Below are positions 45,444-55,125 of a stretch of 64,000 nucleotides of DNA, piece by piece. The notes beneath the pieces were generated by a model, which was not told the DNA's origin, made no database searches, and saw nothing but the letters and a program-made list of their open reading frames with translations. Position numbers and translations under genes: made by a program. Position 1 is the stretch's first letter. Each line of letters begins with the position of its first letter. Origin of the DNA: JAJYUU01 sp963822955 (lineage in GTDB: Bacteria; Actinomycetota; Actinomycetes; Streptosporangiales; Streptosporangiaceae); assembly GCA_963822955.1 (NCBI GenBank), contig CAWGJS010000001.1, forward strand, positions 124,001-188,000, read 5' to 3'.

Positions 45444-46526
45444 CTAGGAGGGTGGCTCACTCCTGATCAGGGACGGTGTCAGGGCTGCCATCGCCGCAGT
45501 TACGGGTTCGAGGCCGGGTCTGGCGGTAATGATCCGGACAATGGCCTCATCGAGCCCTCCGCTGAGCCGGGCGAACGCGGCCGGTGCCGCATCGGCAGGG
45601 CCGTAGTACCCAACGGCCTGCAGCATGTCGTCGGGTGCGGCGATCACTAGCTCCGACATGGTCGCGCCGCGTTCACGGCGCTGCTCCAGCTCGGCGAGCT
45701 TGTCGCTGAAGCCCATTGCCGTGAACAGGCCACGGTATCCCGAGTCCGGCGGGATTCCAGGTCGTCCGAGCGCGTAGCCGAGGACTTGCGCGCCGAGCGC
45801 TTGTCTGGCCGCGGCCTCGTCGTCGTCGATGCAGACCCGGATGTACATGGTCATCGGAACCGAGCCCGGATCGCGGCCTGCTCGCGCGGCGCCCGCGTCG
45901 ATCTCCGTCCGGCTGGCCCCGATGCGGTCCGGCGTGGCCCAGTTGAGCAAGGCTCCGTCGGCAGTCTCGCCGGCTAGGCGCAGCATCTGCGGGCCGAGCG
46001 CGGCCAGGTACACCGGAGCCGGGGGCAAGTCGCGCACTGCGAGCGAGGCAGAGTGGGGCCATCCCAGGGTCCCTGCGCTGTCGGCGCCGACTACCTTCCC
46101 CGCCGTGACCTGCCGACCAGCCAGCAGGTTACGCACCTCGGTGACGTATTCGCGCATCACCGCGATCGGCCGGTTGGGCTGTCCGACCGACGCCCAGAAT
46201 CCGGGCCCGTATCCGCCCGTGCCGAGGCCGAGCACGAACCGCCCGTGGGACAGCTGTGCCAGCGAGGCCGCCTGGGCTGCCAGTGATAGCGGGGTCCACA
46301 TTTGCGCCGCGGGGACGACGGCGATGCCCGTGCGCAGCGACGTGTCCTGCGACCAGGCCGCGCAGACGTGGAATGCATCCGGCAGCCCAAAGCCCGGCGT
46401 CCACAGACTCTCGAACCCGAGTTGCTCTGCCTGCCTGGCGGCGGCCTTCAGCTCGTCGAACGGAAGACCGAGGCGGGCGTCCAGCCCGACGCCAATCATC
46501 TGCTGGCGGTTCTTGCTCCCGGTCAT
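45444..46526 (-). CDS. LLM-class F420-dependent oxidoreductase
   Basis: A 360-residue luciferase-like monooxygenase-fold protein: MIGVGLDARLGLPFDELKAAARQAEQLGFESLW, LRTGIAVVPAAQMWTPL, ASLAQLSHGRFVLGLGTGGYG (as separate motif parts). These residues match the F420-binding subgroup common in actinomycetes rather than the FMN enzymes. ATG 46526 has GGAGG eight bases upstream; the frame is open further up to 46613. Substrate unknown. Confidence 0.88.
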   Translation of the reverse strand: MTGSKNRQQMIGVGLDARLGLPFDELKAAARQAEQLGFESLWTPGFGLPDAFHVCAAWSQDTSLRTGIAVVPAAQMWTPLSLAAQAASLAQLSHGRFVLGLGTGGYGPGFWASVGQPNRPIAVMREYVTEVRNLLAGRQVTAGKVVGADSAGTLGWPHSASLAVRDLPPAPVYLAALGPQMLRLAGETADGALLNWATPDRIGASRTEIDAGAARAGRDPGSVPMTMYIRVCIDDDEAAARQALGAQVLGYALGRPGIPPDSGYRGLFTAMGFSDKLAELEQRRERGATMSELVIAAPDDMLQAVGYYGPADAAPAAFARLSGGLDEAIVRIITARPGLEPVTAAMAALTPSLIRSEPPS

Positions 46527-46807
46527 CGGATTGCCTCCAGAAGTATCTGCGGCGCGGGCCAGCCAGAGTGCGTCAGACGTTGCGGCTGTCAGCGATTGGT
46601 CCGACCCTTTCATGCACGGGAGCGCGATGCGCGGATTGTCCGCGGGGATACGCGATTGCCTGGAGCTTGGCGGCCGACGAAACGGCTACCACGGCGCCCG
46701 GAAGCGAGAGAGCCGGCCGGGGGTCATGCGGTAGTTGCGGACGTCGGCCCGCAGACCGGCAGTCGACAGCTGAACGAAGTCCCCTCGGCCAAGCGCCTAC
46801 GATCGCG

Positions 46808-48088
46808 TCAGGCTGCGTGCGCGTTGCCGGCGCGGGGCTGGTACAGCGGCGCGCCTGCGGTAGTGGCCGAGAGCGAAGCCGGGCTGACAAGTGAGCTTCC
46901 GGCCGGCCCTGCAACGACGGCGTCGCCGGTAGCACTGCCGCGGAGCCACTTCGGCCAGGACATGAACCACTCGGTCCAGCCATTCCCGGGCGTCCCGGCG
47001 CGCGGGCTGCCGATGACCGTGACTGGATCTCCCGGGTGCTCGATCTTGTAGTAGGTCTCAGCGTGCGCGGGTGAGGTGTTGACGCAGCCGTGGCTGACGT
47101 TAGCGAGGCCCTGCACCCCCACCGACCAGTAGGCGTCGTGAATGAAGCTCCCGCTGTAGGTAAAGTCGACCGACCACGGCACCTCTAGGCTGTATCCGGG
47201 ACCCGTCATGAGCTGCGGGTTGTTCTTGAAGGTCGTCAGGTAGGTCCCGTTGGGCGTGTCGTCGCCCGGCCTGCCGGTGCTGATCGGCCACCGGCCGAAG
47301 AGCTGATTCTTGTAGTACACCTTCATGTAGTGAGTGCGGGTGCTGGCGACGACGATCAGCGAAGGTCCGATGGAAAAGCTCAGGTGTACATCGCGGTCGC
47401 CGTACACGCCGGGCGCCACCTGGACACCGTCGAAATTGCCATCGACCTGCACTGTGGTGTACTGCGGCCAGTACTGCCGTGGCCGGAAGATCACTGTCTT
47501 GGCATCCTGCCAGTGCCAGGCACCGACCACGGGCCTGGAGGTGCGGACCTGGATGGCACGCTCCACCGCTGCCCTGTTGCTGACCGCATGACTGAACGTG
47601 ATGGTGACCGGGATGCCGACGCCGAACTGACGGCTGGCTATCTCAGCACTTATATTCGGATCCGTACCCAGGGTGGTGATCGCGGCACGGAATATGTGAC
47701 GCGGCGTCAGCGTCTGGAAGGCGCTCGTGGTGGTGACCTTCTTCTTGTTCCTGCCGACCGCAGTCGCCGTCACTGTGTAGTTCGTTCCTGTCGATAGCTG
47801 CTCAGCACTGCGCCAGGTGCCATTGGCAGCCAGGTGACCGCTCACGAGACCGGCGGCCGTTGCCACCGTCACGTGGCGCAGCTTTCCGTGCCGTGCCGAG
47901 ACGATGATCGTCGATCCCGGCAGGACACCCTGCGATCCGTTTGCCGGACTGATAGTCAATGTCGGGGCCTGGATCGGCCTGGCGGTCACGGCAGTGCAGC
48001 TCGCAGCTGCGACTGCGGTTAGTGAAAGCACAACCGGCAGCGCGAATGCCCTGCACCGACGAACACATTTGGATTCCGTGTGCCACAC
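46808..48088 (-). CDS. L,D-transpeptidase with Ig-like domains (LdtMt type)
   Basis: A 426-residue cell-wall enzyme: export segment FALPVVLSLTAVAAASC (possible lipoprotein Cys), two Ig-like domains (TFSHAVSNRAAVERAIQV, WHWQDAKTVIFRPRQYWP), then the YkuD domain with SFIHDAYW and the catalytic SHGCVN (Cys335), and a C-terminal extension rich in Trp. Makes 3-3 cross-links in peptidoglycan. GTG 48088 has GAGAGGGAAG seven bases upstream; the frame is open to 48163. Confidence 0.9.
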   Translation of the reverse strand: MWHTESKCVRRCRAFALPVVLSLTAVAAASCTAVTARPIQAPTLTISPANGSQGVLPGSTIIVSARHGKLRHVTVATAAGLVSGHLAANGTWRSAEQLSTGTNYTVTATAVGRNKKKVTTTSAFQTLTPRHIFRAAITTLGTDPNISAEIASRQFGVGIPVTITFSHAVSNRAAVERAIQVRTSRPVVGAWHWQDAKTVIFRPRQYWPQYTTVQVDGNFDGVQVAPGVYGDRDVHLSFSIGPSLIVVASTRTHYMKVYYKNQLFGRWPISTGRPGDDTPNGTYLTTFKNNPQLMTGPGYSLEVPWSVDFTYSGSFIHDAYWSVGVQGLANVSHGCVNTSPAHAETYYKIEHPGDPVTVIGSPRAGTPGNGWTEWFMSWPKWLRGSATGDAVVAGPAGSSLVSPASLSATTAGAPLYQPRAGNAHAA

Positions 48089-48376
48089 CGCAGAACTTCC
48101 CTCTCCCCCGAACGCCGGCCCCACGGCGCCGATTACCCGCCATCTGCACCGGGCATGCCGCACCTGACAAGGCCTTTACCCGAGCCGGGCGCGGAAATTA
48201 GTCGCTTCGTGCCAAACAGCGACCTGCAGTACCGAGAGGTCTCGCTGCTCCGCTGACCGGCAGGCGGCTCATGGCGAGGCGTTTGCCGGACGCTGGCGGG
48301 AATGCAGTAGGTCTGCACGGCCTTGTCGCTGGCAGTCTGAGCCAAAACGGTGGCTGATCGAGAGGGGAACGCATCG

Positions 48377-48892
48377 ATGGAGACCTGGGACGCGATCCGT
48401 GCGCGCCGCAATGTCCGCAGCTATTCGCCCGAGCCAGTGCCGGCCGAGTATCTGGCGCGGATCGCCGAGGCGGGCTGGCGAGCTCCGTCCGCATCTAACC
48501 GCCAGCACTGGGACTTCGTCGTTGTCACCGACCGGGAGCAGCTGGCCGAGCTGGCTACTGTCTGGCAGGGAGCGCGCCACATCGCCGATGCTGCGGCCGC
48601 GGTCGCCCTGGTTGCACCCGAGCCGGCTGACGAGCGGACCCAGCTCATTGATCAGTACGATCTCGGCCAGGCGACCTATGCGATGATGCTCGCCGCCGCC
48701 GACCTGGGCATCGGCACAGGTCATTCCTCCGTGGGAGATCAGGACAAGGCCCGGGCGATCCTGGGCGTGCCCCCCGACCACCTGGTCCGCTACCTGATCG
48801 GGATCGGCCACCCGGCCGATCGGCCGCTTCGGCCTATCGCCCACCCCAACCGCCGCCCGATCGATGAGGTCGTGCATCACGGCCGATGGTAG
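48377..48892 (+). CDS. Nitroreductase-family FMN oxidoreductase
   Basis: A 171-residue nitroreductase: METWDAIRARRNVRSYSPEPV start, WRAPSASNRQHWDFVVV FMN-binding segment, and AAADLGIGTGHSSVG. Members reduce nitro groups, quinones or flavins with NAD(P)H. ATG 48377 with AGGGG upstream at about 10 bases. Confidence 0.9.
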   Translation: METWDAIRARRNVRSYSPEPVPAEYLARIAEAGWRAPSASNRQHWDFVVVTDREQLAELATVWQGARHIADAAAAVALVAPEPADERTQLIDQYDLGQATYAMMLAAADLGIGTGHSSVGDQDKARAILGVPPDHLVRYLIGIGHPADRPLRPIAHPNRRPIDEVVHHGRW

Positions 48893-48940
48893 ACCAGCGT
48901 CGCCCGGCCATCGGGCACGCCGGGTCCCGGGGTTGCTGGG

Positions 48941-49652
48941 CTAGGCAGCGAGTTCCTCGGTGTTGATGTTCCAGATGTCGGTCAGCGCGCGGCATCCGTC
49001 TGGAGTGACCTTGAGGCCGCGAGACGATGCCTTGCGGGTCACCCAGCCATGTTGGAAGAAGAGGGTGGCGAGGCTTGCGCCAAGCGCTCCGGCGAGGTGT
49101 GGCTTGCGCTCTGTCCAGTCGGGGCAGCTGCGGACCAGGGCCCGGCGTCCGGCCCGGATCTGGTCGAGATTGAGCCCTAGCGCTGAAAGCCGGTGTGCGC
49201 CGAGGGTGGTCGGAACCAAGGCCGCCCGCTCAAGCCAGCCGTCTTCCACCATGCTCTCGGTAATCGCGACCCCGAGCCGGCCGGCCAGATGGTCGTAGCA
49301 GAGTCGTGCGGCCATGAGCGCACTCGCTTGCACGGACTGCCTCAAGCCGACAGCTGGTGTCGGAGTGCACAGGTGGCCTAGCTGCTCGAGCGCGGATGCC
49401 ACCGAGGCGTCGGCGAGCTGATAGAAGCGCTGTCGCCCTCGGACGGTGCAAGTGATGAGCCCGGCGCTCATCAGCACGGACAGGTGCTCGCTGGCCGTCG
49501 ATGCATTCACCCTTGCCTCAGCGGCAAGCTCGCTGGCCGGCGCTTGATCCGTCTATCAGCATGTTCACGAACGTTGATCGGGCCGGGGCTGCCAGCGCCC
49601 GCCCGATCACGGAGAAATCTCGACCCACCAGTTCATGGTAGCGCGACCACAC
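48941..49652 (-). pseudogene. ArsR-family regulator disrupted by a one-base insertion
   Basis: From GTG 49652 the frame reads VWSRYHELVGRDFSVIGRAL, AAPARSTFVNMLIDGSS, then a stop soon after. One frame over, the protein continues APASELAAEARVNASTASEHLSVLMSAGL and runs intact to 48941. Removing one A from tcaagc (about 49544-49545) joins both into an uninterrupted ArsR/SmtB winged-helix protein of about 236 residues with a helical C-terminal half. From ATG 49510 alone the remaining 189 residues lack the first helices of the DNA-binding domain. Either a pseudogene or a sequencing indel. Confidence 0.72.
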
Positions 49653-49700
49653 TTCGGCAGATACCGAATCATCCTCGTCTCGCTCTCAGGTTCGTGCTGG

Positions 49701-51035
49701 TCAGTCGGCGGACCAGGCGGGCGCGTCCCATGCCTCATCCCGGGCGCGGGCGACCAGGTCCTGCACATAGCTATAGCTGAGCTCGTTGCCCACTGGCTGG
49801 CCATCGCGAACCGCGCGTGCGGCCTGGACGGTAGCGCGCAGGGCATTGCGGAACAGCAGAGATCCGGTGCTGATACGGCGCACGCCGAGCTCCGCAAGGC
49901 GATGCGCGCTGAGATGGGGCTGTGCCAGCACGTTCAGCGGCGCGGGGACCGCCGCCACCACTTTGGCTATCTCGCCCGGGTCGGACAGGCCAGGAACAAA
50001 GATGCCATCGGCACCTGCATCGAGGTAACGCAGCGCCCGACTGATGGTGCTGTCGTGCTCGAGGTTGAGCCAGTGAGTGTCGATCCGGGCGTTGATGAAC
50101 AGGTGGGGAGCCGCCTGCTTGAACAACGAGATGAGCAGCGCCTGCGAGTCAGGATCAGCCAGTCGTGCACCTCGGCCGTCCTCGAGGTTCGCTCCGGCCA
50201 CGCCGATCTCGGCCAGTTCCTCGGCCAGGCCTGCAGGTTCGCCGAAGCCATCCTCCGCGTCGACGCTGATCGGTACTGGCAATCCCGCCAATGCCCGCGC
50301 CAGGTTCAGGGTCGCGCGTCGCGTCGCGCCTGTCGCGTCGCGCAGCCCGTTAGCTGCCGCAACGCCGAGACTGGTAGTGCCGATCGCAGCGAAGCCCGCA
50401 TCGACAAGCGCGGCTGCGGACACGACGTCCCAGGCGTTGGGCAGCAGCAGTGGCCCGTCCTCGTGATGCAAGCGGTGGAAGGTCCCCTCGGCTAGGGCGT
50501 GCGCGTGGGCACGCCCCGGGCAGGCATGCCTGCCGAGGCCGAATGGCGCATTGGCCAGCGGGATCTCGATTGTGGCGCCGTCAGGTGCTACCCGACGGGT
50601 CACTGGCACTGGCGGATTCTTCCCGGCGATCAGCGCGTTCGTCGCGTCACATGCCTGGACCAGCAGCCCGATCCGGTTTGCTGTGGCCTCGTCCCAGAGG
50701 CCACCGCAAGCGGCAACGAGTTGCGCAACGGCCTCATCGGCTTGCGGTGTGATCGGAGTATGTGGCTGGTACGCGCGGGCGACGACCGAGACGTCACGGA
50801 CGACGCTGCGAGTCAGTCCCAATTCGTGTGCGAGTTTCGCGACTGCGTTGCCGGGTCTGCGCAGAGCGTCTAGGTCGACCTGGGCCAGTTCGGACTCCAC
50901 AATCGCGCGGCGGCGCGCGTGGTCAGCTCCCTCGCTGAACCGAACAACGTTTGCGCGTAGCCACGCGATGCCGCGGTCTGCTGGCGCAACCGGTGGCACT
51001 GGGTAGGTGCTGTCGAGAAGCAGGTGGTCGGTCAT
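49701..51035 (-). CDS. P450-like heme-thiolate domain fused to PEP-mutase/isocitrate-lyase domain
   Basis: A 444-residue fusion. Residues 1-183 match a short cytochrome-P450-like family (YPVPPVAPADRGIAWLRA start; helical core; FGLGRHACPG at 165-174, Cys172 as heme ligand) that lacks most of a full P450. It joins with no linker at residue 185 to a PEP-mutase/isocitrate-lyase barrel (FHRLHHEDGPLLLPNAWDV, TTSLGVAAANGL, SVDAEDGFGEP, ANLEDG). The Lys-Lys-Cys-Gly-His motif of true isocitrate lyase is absent, so carboxyphosphonoenol-type or 2-methylisocitrate-like chemistry is more likely. ATG 51035. In other actinomycetes I expect these as two neighbouring genes. Confidence 0.8.
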   Translation of the reverse strand: MTDHLLLDSTYPVPPVAPADRGIAWLRANVVRFSEGADHARRRAIVESELAQVDLDALRRPGNAVAKLAHELGLTRSVVRDVSVVARAYQPHTPITPQADEAVAQLVAACGGLWDEATANRIGLLVQACDATNALIAGKNPPVPVTRRVAPDGATIEIPLANAPFGLGRHACPGRAHAHALAEGTFHRLHHEDGPLLLPNAWDVVSAAALVDAGFAAIGTTSLGVAAANGLRDATGATRRATLNLARALAGLPVPISVDAEDGFGEPAGLAEELAEIGVAGANLEDGRGARLADPDSQALLISLFKQAAPHLFINARIDTHWLNLEHDSTISRALRYLDAGADGIFVPGLSDPGEIAKVVAAVPAPLNVLAQPHLSAHRLAELGVRRISTGSLLFRNALRATVQAARAVRDGQPVGNELSYSYVQDLVARARDEAWDAPAWSAD

Positions 51036-51258
51036 GTGCGGATCGTATGGCCTGCATTTTTCGGCGCTCGCCGAAGAATGGATGCCGCCTAGCACCTCGG
51101 GATCATTCCGGCGACAGGCGCCGGACGTATGATGTTTGTGCTGCTCGACGGGAAGTCCGTGGCTTCTGGTCAGTGCGGTTGGCGTCAACCTCGACGAGAA
51201 GCTTCGCGCCTGGTGGCGATGCAGATGCTCACGATAATGCAGACGGCCGTGGCTTCCG

Positions 51259-53727
51259 GTGCGTGACCCGGCGCTGCGCAGCAATCTTCCCGCGCAGGTG
51301 TCGAGCTTCATCGGCCGCGAGGCCGAGCTGGCGGAGGTGTGCCGCCTGGTGGCGTCCTCGCGGCTCGTCACGCTGACTGGCACGGGCGGGGCGGGCAAGA
51401 CCCGACTCGGATTGCAGGTGGCCGCCCAGCTTGCGGACGATACCGAGGACGGGTTGTGGTTTGCCGATCTGGCCCCGCTGGGTGACCCAGACCTAGTGGC
51501 GGTGACCGTCGCTGACGTCCTGGGCATCCGCCAGGAACCGGGCCGCTCAGTGCTGGACACACTGGTGGAGGCTGTGGGCGAGCGGAGCCCGCTAGTGCTT
51601 CTGGATAACTGCGAGCACGTCATCGGCGCCTGCGCCAAGCTCGCCGACGCGCTGCTGCGAGGCTGCCCGAACCTGGCGTTGCTCGCGACGAGCCGGGAGC
51701 CCCTGGGCATCGACGGGGAACGCGTGTACCGGGTGCCATCGATGGGCACTCCCGCCGACGGCGATGACGCTGAGGCGATCCGGGCCAGCGAGGCAGTGCG
51801 GCTGCTGGAAGACCGTGCTGCCGCGCATGGGGCGCCGCTGGCCTTGGAGGAGTCAGTCGCCAAGGTAGCCGGGCGGATCTGCCGGCGGCTGGATGGCATC
51901 CCGCTGGCTGTCGAACTGGCCGCGGCACGGCTGCGCGTGATGCCGCCGGCTGAGCTGGACGCCCGACTCGATGAGCGGTTCGCCTTACTGACCGGCGGGT
52001 CGCGGACGGCGTTGCCGCGACAGCAGACACTGCGGGCCATGGTCGATTGGTCATGGGAGTTGCTGACCAGCGCCGAGCGGGCGGTGCTGGCCCGGTTGTC
52101 GGTGTTCGCCGGCGGGTTCGACCTGGGCGCCGCCGAGGTGGTCGCCGCAGGCCTGGACGTGCCGCGCGGAGAGGTGGCCGGGCACCTGGGCGTGCTGGTC
52201 GACAAGAGCCTGGTGCAGTTCGGCGATGCCGATGCCGGACTGAGCCGGTACCGGTTGCTGGACACAGTGCGTCAGTACGCGGCCAGCCGGCTGGACGCAC
52301 AAAGCCCGGCGAAAGTGAACCAGGCCCGGACCGCGCACCGTAATTACTATCTGGACCTGGCCGAAGAGGCCGCCCCGCAGCTCGTAGGGCCGGATCAGGC
52401 CGACTGGCTGGACCGGCTCGACGCCGAGCTAGGCAACCTGCGGGCCGCGATCGCGTTCAGCCAGGCCCAGCCGGACCTGGAACCGGGCCTGAGGCTGGCC
52501 GCCTCGCTGCGGGTGTACTGGCGGATCCGCGGGCATGCCGCGGAGGGGGCGGACGCGCTGCGATCGCTGCTGGACGTGCCGGCAGCCCAAGGGATGACGC
52601 TGCCGCGCGCCAGGGCACTGGCCGCAGCCGCTAACCTCCTCCAGCAGACGAGCAGCTACGCGATCGCCGAGGACTACTACCAGGAGGCGCTGACCATTGC
52701 CCGCGCCGTCGGCGACGAGTACCTGGTCGCTGACCTGCTGCAAACACGTGCCGTCATCCTGCTCAGACACGGACGGCCCAGCACCGCGCTACCGATCATC
52801 GAGCAGGGCCTAGGCCTGGCCCGCCGCCTCCAGGAGCCCAACCTGACCGGGCGCTTGCTTTCTGTCCGGGCGTACGCCACGAATGCTGGGGGGGACTATG
52901 CGGGCGCCGCCATCGATGCCGGCGAGGCCTTGGAACTGTTCCGCCGGGCGGGTAACCAGGTACAAGTTGGGGCGATTCTCGGCAACCTCGGCTACTACCA
53001 GCTGTTGGCGGGCGACCTCGAGGCCGCACGCCAGCATCTGGTCGAGGCAGTTAACATCTCCCGCGCGCTCAAAGCGCACCATAGCGCCGTCTACTTGACC
53101 TTCAACCTGGGCCTGGCGGAGTACCTGGCGGACTCGCCCGGCGCGGCCGGGCCCTTGTTCGCCGAATCGCTCGATCTGGCCGCGCGCATTGGGATGAAGC
53201 GGCAGACCGCCTATGCGCTGATCGGCCTGGCCCTGGTCGGCCAGGGCGGCGCCGACCCAGGCTGGTCCGTCCGGCTGCACGGCGCAGCCGACCAGGCCCT
53301 GGCGGACCTGGGCGACACTATCGAGCCGCTTGAAGGCCGGCTCGCCGAAATCGACCGCCAGCGCCTGCGCGCCGAGATCGGAGCCAAGGCCTTCGAGGCC
53401 GAATACCGGGCAGGCCGCACTCTCGACGTGGCGCGCGTCGCTCATGAGGCTGCACAAAGGATGCACGCCGATCGCCAGGCGCAAGAACGTGCGTTGCTGA
53501 GTGAGCGGGACGCGTCGCTGCCGCCTGAGGCGACGCAGGTGCTAACGCCTCGGGAGCTCGATGTGCTGAAGCTCGTCGCACAGGGATTGAGCAACCCGGA
53601 GATCGCCAGGCGGCTCGTGTTGAGCGACCACACCATACATCGGCACCTTGCAAATATCCTCCGCAAGCTCAACCTTTCGTCCCGCGCTGCAGCCGCAGCC
53701 TGGGGCGTGCGTGCCGGCCTCGTCTGA
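51259..53727 (+). CDS. NB-ARC/AAA LuxR-family transcriptional regulator
   Basis: An 822-residue regulator: SNLPAQVSSFIGREAEL lead, P-loop GTGGAGKT at residues 41-48, VLLDNCEHV Walker B-like, RLDGIPLAVELAAARL, a long TPR-like middle, and a C-terminal LuxR HTH (LTPRELDVLKLVAQGLSNPEIARRLVLSDHTIHRHLANIL, in parts). The GTG at 51259 lacks a ribosome site and many relatives have an extra N-terminal domain, so the 5' end may be truncated. Divergent to the P450/PEP-mutase fusion, 223 bases away. Confidence 0.88.
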   Translation: MRDPALRSNLPAQVSSFIGREAELAEVCRLVASSRLVTLTGTGGAGKTRLGLQVAAQLADDTEDGLWFADLAPLGDPDLVAVTVADVLGIRQEPGRSVLDTLVEAVGERSPLVLLDNCEHVIGACAKLADALLRGCPNLALLATSREPLGIDGERVYRVPSMGTPADGDDAEAIRASEAVRLLEDRAAAHGAPLALEESVAKVAGRICRRLDGIPLAVELAAARLRVMPPAELDARLDERFALLTGGSRTALPRQQTLRAMVDWSWELLTSAERAVLARLSVFAGGFDLGAAEVVAAGLDVPRGEVAGHLGVLVDKSLVQFGDADAGLSRYRLLDTVRQYAASRLDAQSPAKVNQARTAHRNYYLDLAEEAAPQLVGPDQADWLDRLDAELGNLRAAIAFSQAQPDLEPGLRLAASLRVYWRIRGHAAEGADALRSLLDVPAAQGMTLPRARALAAAANLLQQTSSYAIAEDYYQEALTIARAVGDEYLVADLLQTRAVILLRHGRPSTALPIIEQGLGLARRLQEPNLTGRLLSVRAYATNAGGDYAGAAIDAGEALELFRRAGNQVQVGAILGNLGYYQLLAGDLEAARQHLVEAVNISRALKAHHSAVYLTFNLGLAEYLADSPGAAGPLFAESLDLAARIGMKRQTAYALIGLALVGQGGADPGWSVRLHGAADQALADLGDTIEPLEGRLAEIDRQRLRAEIGAKAFEAEYRAGRTLDVARVAHEAAQRMHADRQAQERALLSERDASLPPEATQVLTPRELDVLKLVAQGLSNPEIARRLVLSDHTIHRHLANILRKLNLSSRAAAAAWGVRAGLV

Positions 53728-53901
53728 CTGGCCCGATCGGGCCATCTGGTGCGGTGCGACGGAGTTGGCCCATACGGGCGAAGCGACAAGACTGCGCCGC
53801 CGCGTATCAATACACGCGTGGGACGGCGACCGCGCAGGGCGGTCGCCGAGGTCGGCTGATCTTGGCATGACCGACCACAGGTTGAGGAAGGACCTCCTCT
53901 C

Positions 53902-55125
53902 GTGTCCGTCACGGACGTTCACCCCGGACACCGTCACGCGGTGCATCTCGGCCACCTGGAACTGCGGACCGCTGACGGCCACCACCGCGACGAGCGGCGC
54001 GCCAGCTGGCTCGAGCTGTTCTTCGACCTCGCCTTCGCGGGAGCTGTCGGCCAGCTCGCCGGCGCGTTCCAGAGGCATCCCGGCCTCAGCACGCTCGCCG
54101 GATTCGTCATCCTGTTCACTCCCGTCTGGTGGCTCTGGGTGCAGCTGACGTTCTTCGCCGACCGGCACGAGACCGAGGACGTAGGACACCGGATCTCCAT
54201 GCTGGCGGCGATCTTGCTGTGCATCGCTCTGGCCGCCAGCGCGCCCAGAGCTCTCGCCGGCCAGTCGGCGGGATTCGTCATTGTCTTCGTCGGCCTGCGC
54301 GGGCTGCAGCTGCTGCTGTACGCACGGGCCTGGCGCCACCTGCCGACGACCAGACCGCTGTACAGCTGCTACCTCATCTGGTTCGGCGCTGGGGGCGCGC
54401 TGTGGCTCGCCTCTCTGGCCGTCGGCGGCCCAGTCCGGTACGCATTCTGGGGCGCGGCGCTGCTTGCCGACGCGGTCGGCTCCCTGGCCATGCTCGCGCC
54501 GCGCCGCCGCCTGCCGCTGAACAGCGCACATCTCGCTGACCGTTTCCAGATCTTCGTGCTGATCGTGCTGGGAGAGTCCATGGCCCGGCTCATCAGCGCC
54601 GCGGCCGCGCGTCCATGGAGCCTGCCGCTGGCCGTCGTGCTCACGGCGGCGCTAGTCACGCTGGCCGCGCTCTGGTGGGCCTGGCTCACCGCCGCAGACC
54701 GGAGCGCGCTCGACAGCCCGGCGGCGATCGCCCGTTTCACTGCGCTCAACTTGCCGCTGGTCGCGGGCATCGCCGCAGCCAGCGCCGGCCTCCACATCGC
54801 CATCCTTGCCGCCGACGGAGCAAGCACGATCGCGGCGGGCCCCAGGGCCGCTCTCTATGGCGGGGTGAGCCTTTGCCTGCTAGCCAGCATCCTCCTCCCG
54901 TCCACGAAGATGACAGCGTCGGCCAGGACCGTCAGGCTGGCAACGGCCCTCGGCGCAATGAGCCTGGTGTTCATGGGCGCGATCGTCGAGCCCGTCTACC
55001 TAGTCCCGGCCCTCACTGCTGTTCTCGCGCTCGGGCTCATCGCCGAAGCGCACCTTGGCGCGTCGCCTGACAATCCGGCAGCCGTCGCCATCGCTTACAA
55101 GGAGCACCCGTGCCCGCCGTCTTGA
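53902..55125 (+). CDS. LtrA-family (low temperature requirement A) membrane protein
   Basis: A 407-residue protein with about 11-12 helices and the LtrA opening RRASWLELFFDLAFAGAVGQLA, HLADRFQIFVLIVLGESMARL. GTG 53902 is preceded by GGAAGGA. Function of LtrA is unknown; it is often linked to cold or stress phenotypes. Its last 16 bases overlap the start of the nitrilase-like gene, so the two share a transcript. Confidence 0.87.
   Translation: MSVTDVHPGHRHAVHLGHLELRTADGHHRDERRASWLELFFDLAFAGAVGQLAGAFQRHPGLSTLAGFVILFTPVWWLWVQLTFFADRHETEDVGHRISMLAAILLCIALAASAPRALAGQSAGFVIVFVGLRGLQLLLYARAWRHLPTTRPLYSCYLIWFGAGGALWLASLAVGGPVRYAFWGAALLADAVGSLAMLAPRRRLPLNSAHLADRFQIFVLIVLGESMARLISAAAARPWSLPLAVVLTAALVTLAALWWAWLTAADRSALDSPAAIARFTALNLPLVAGIAAASAGLHIAILAADGASTIAAGPRAALYGGVSLCLLASILLPSTKMTASARTVRLATALGAMSLVFMGAIVEPVYLVPALTAVLALGLIAEAHLGASPDNPAAVAIAYKEHPCPPS

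Noticed and set aside
51036..52265. N-terminal extension of the P450/PEP-mutase frame
   Set aside because: Ser/Arg-rich low-complexity translation antisense to the NB-ARC regulator, with no family match; the protein starts at 51035.
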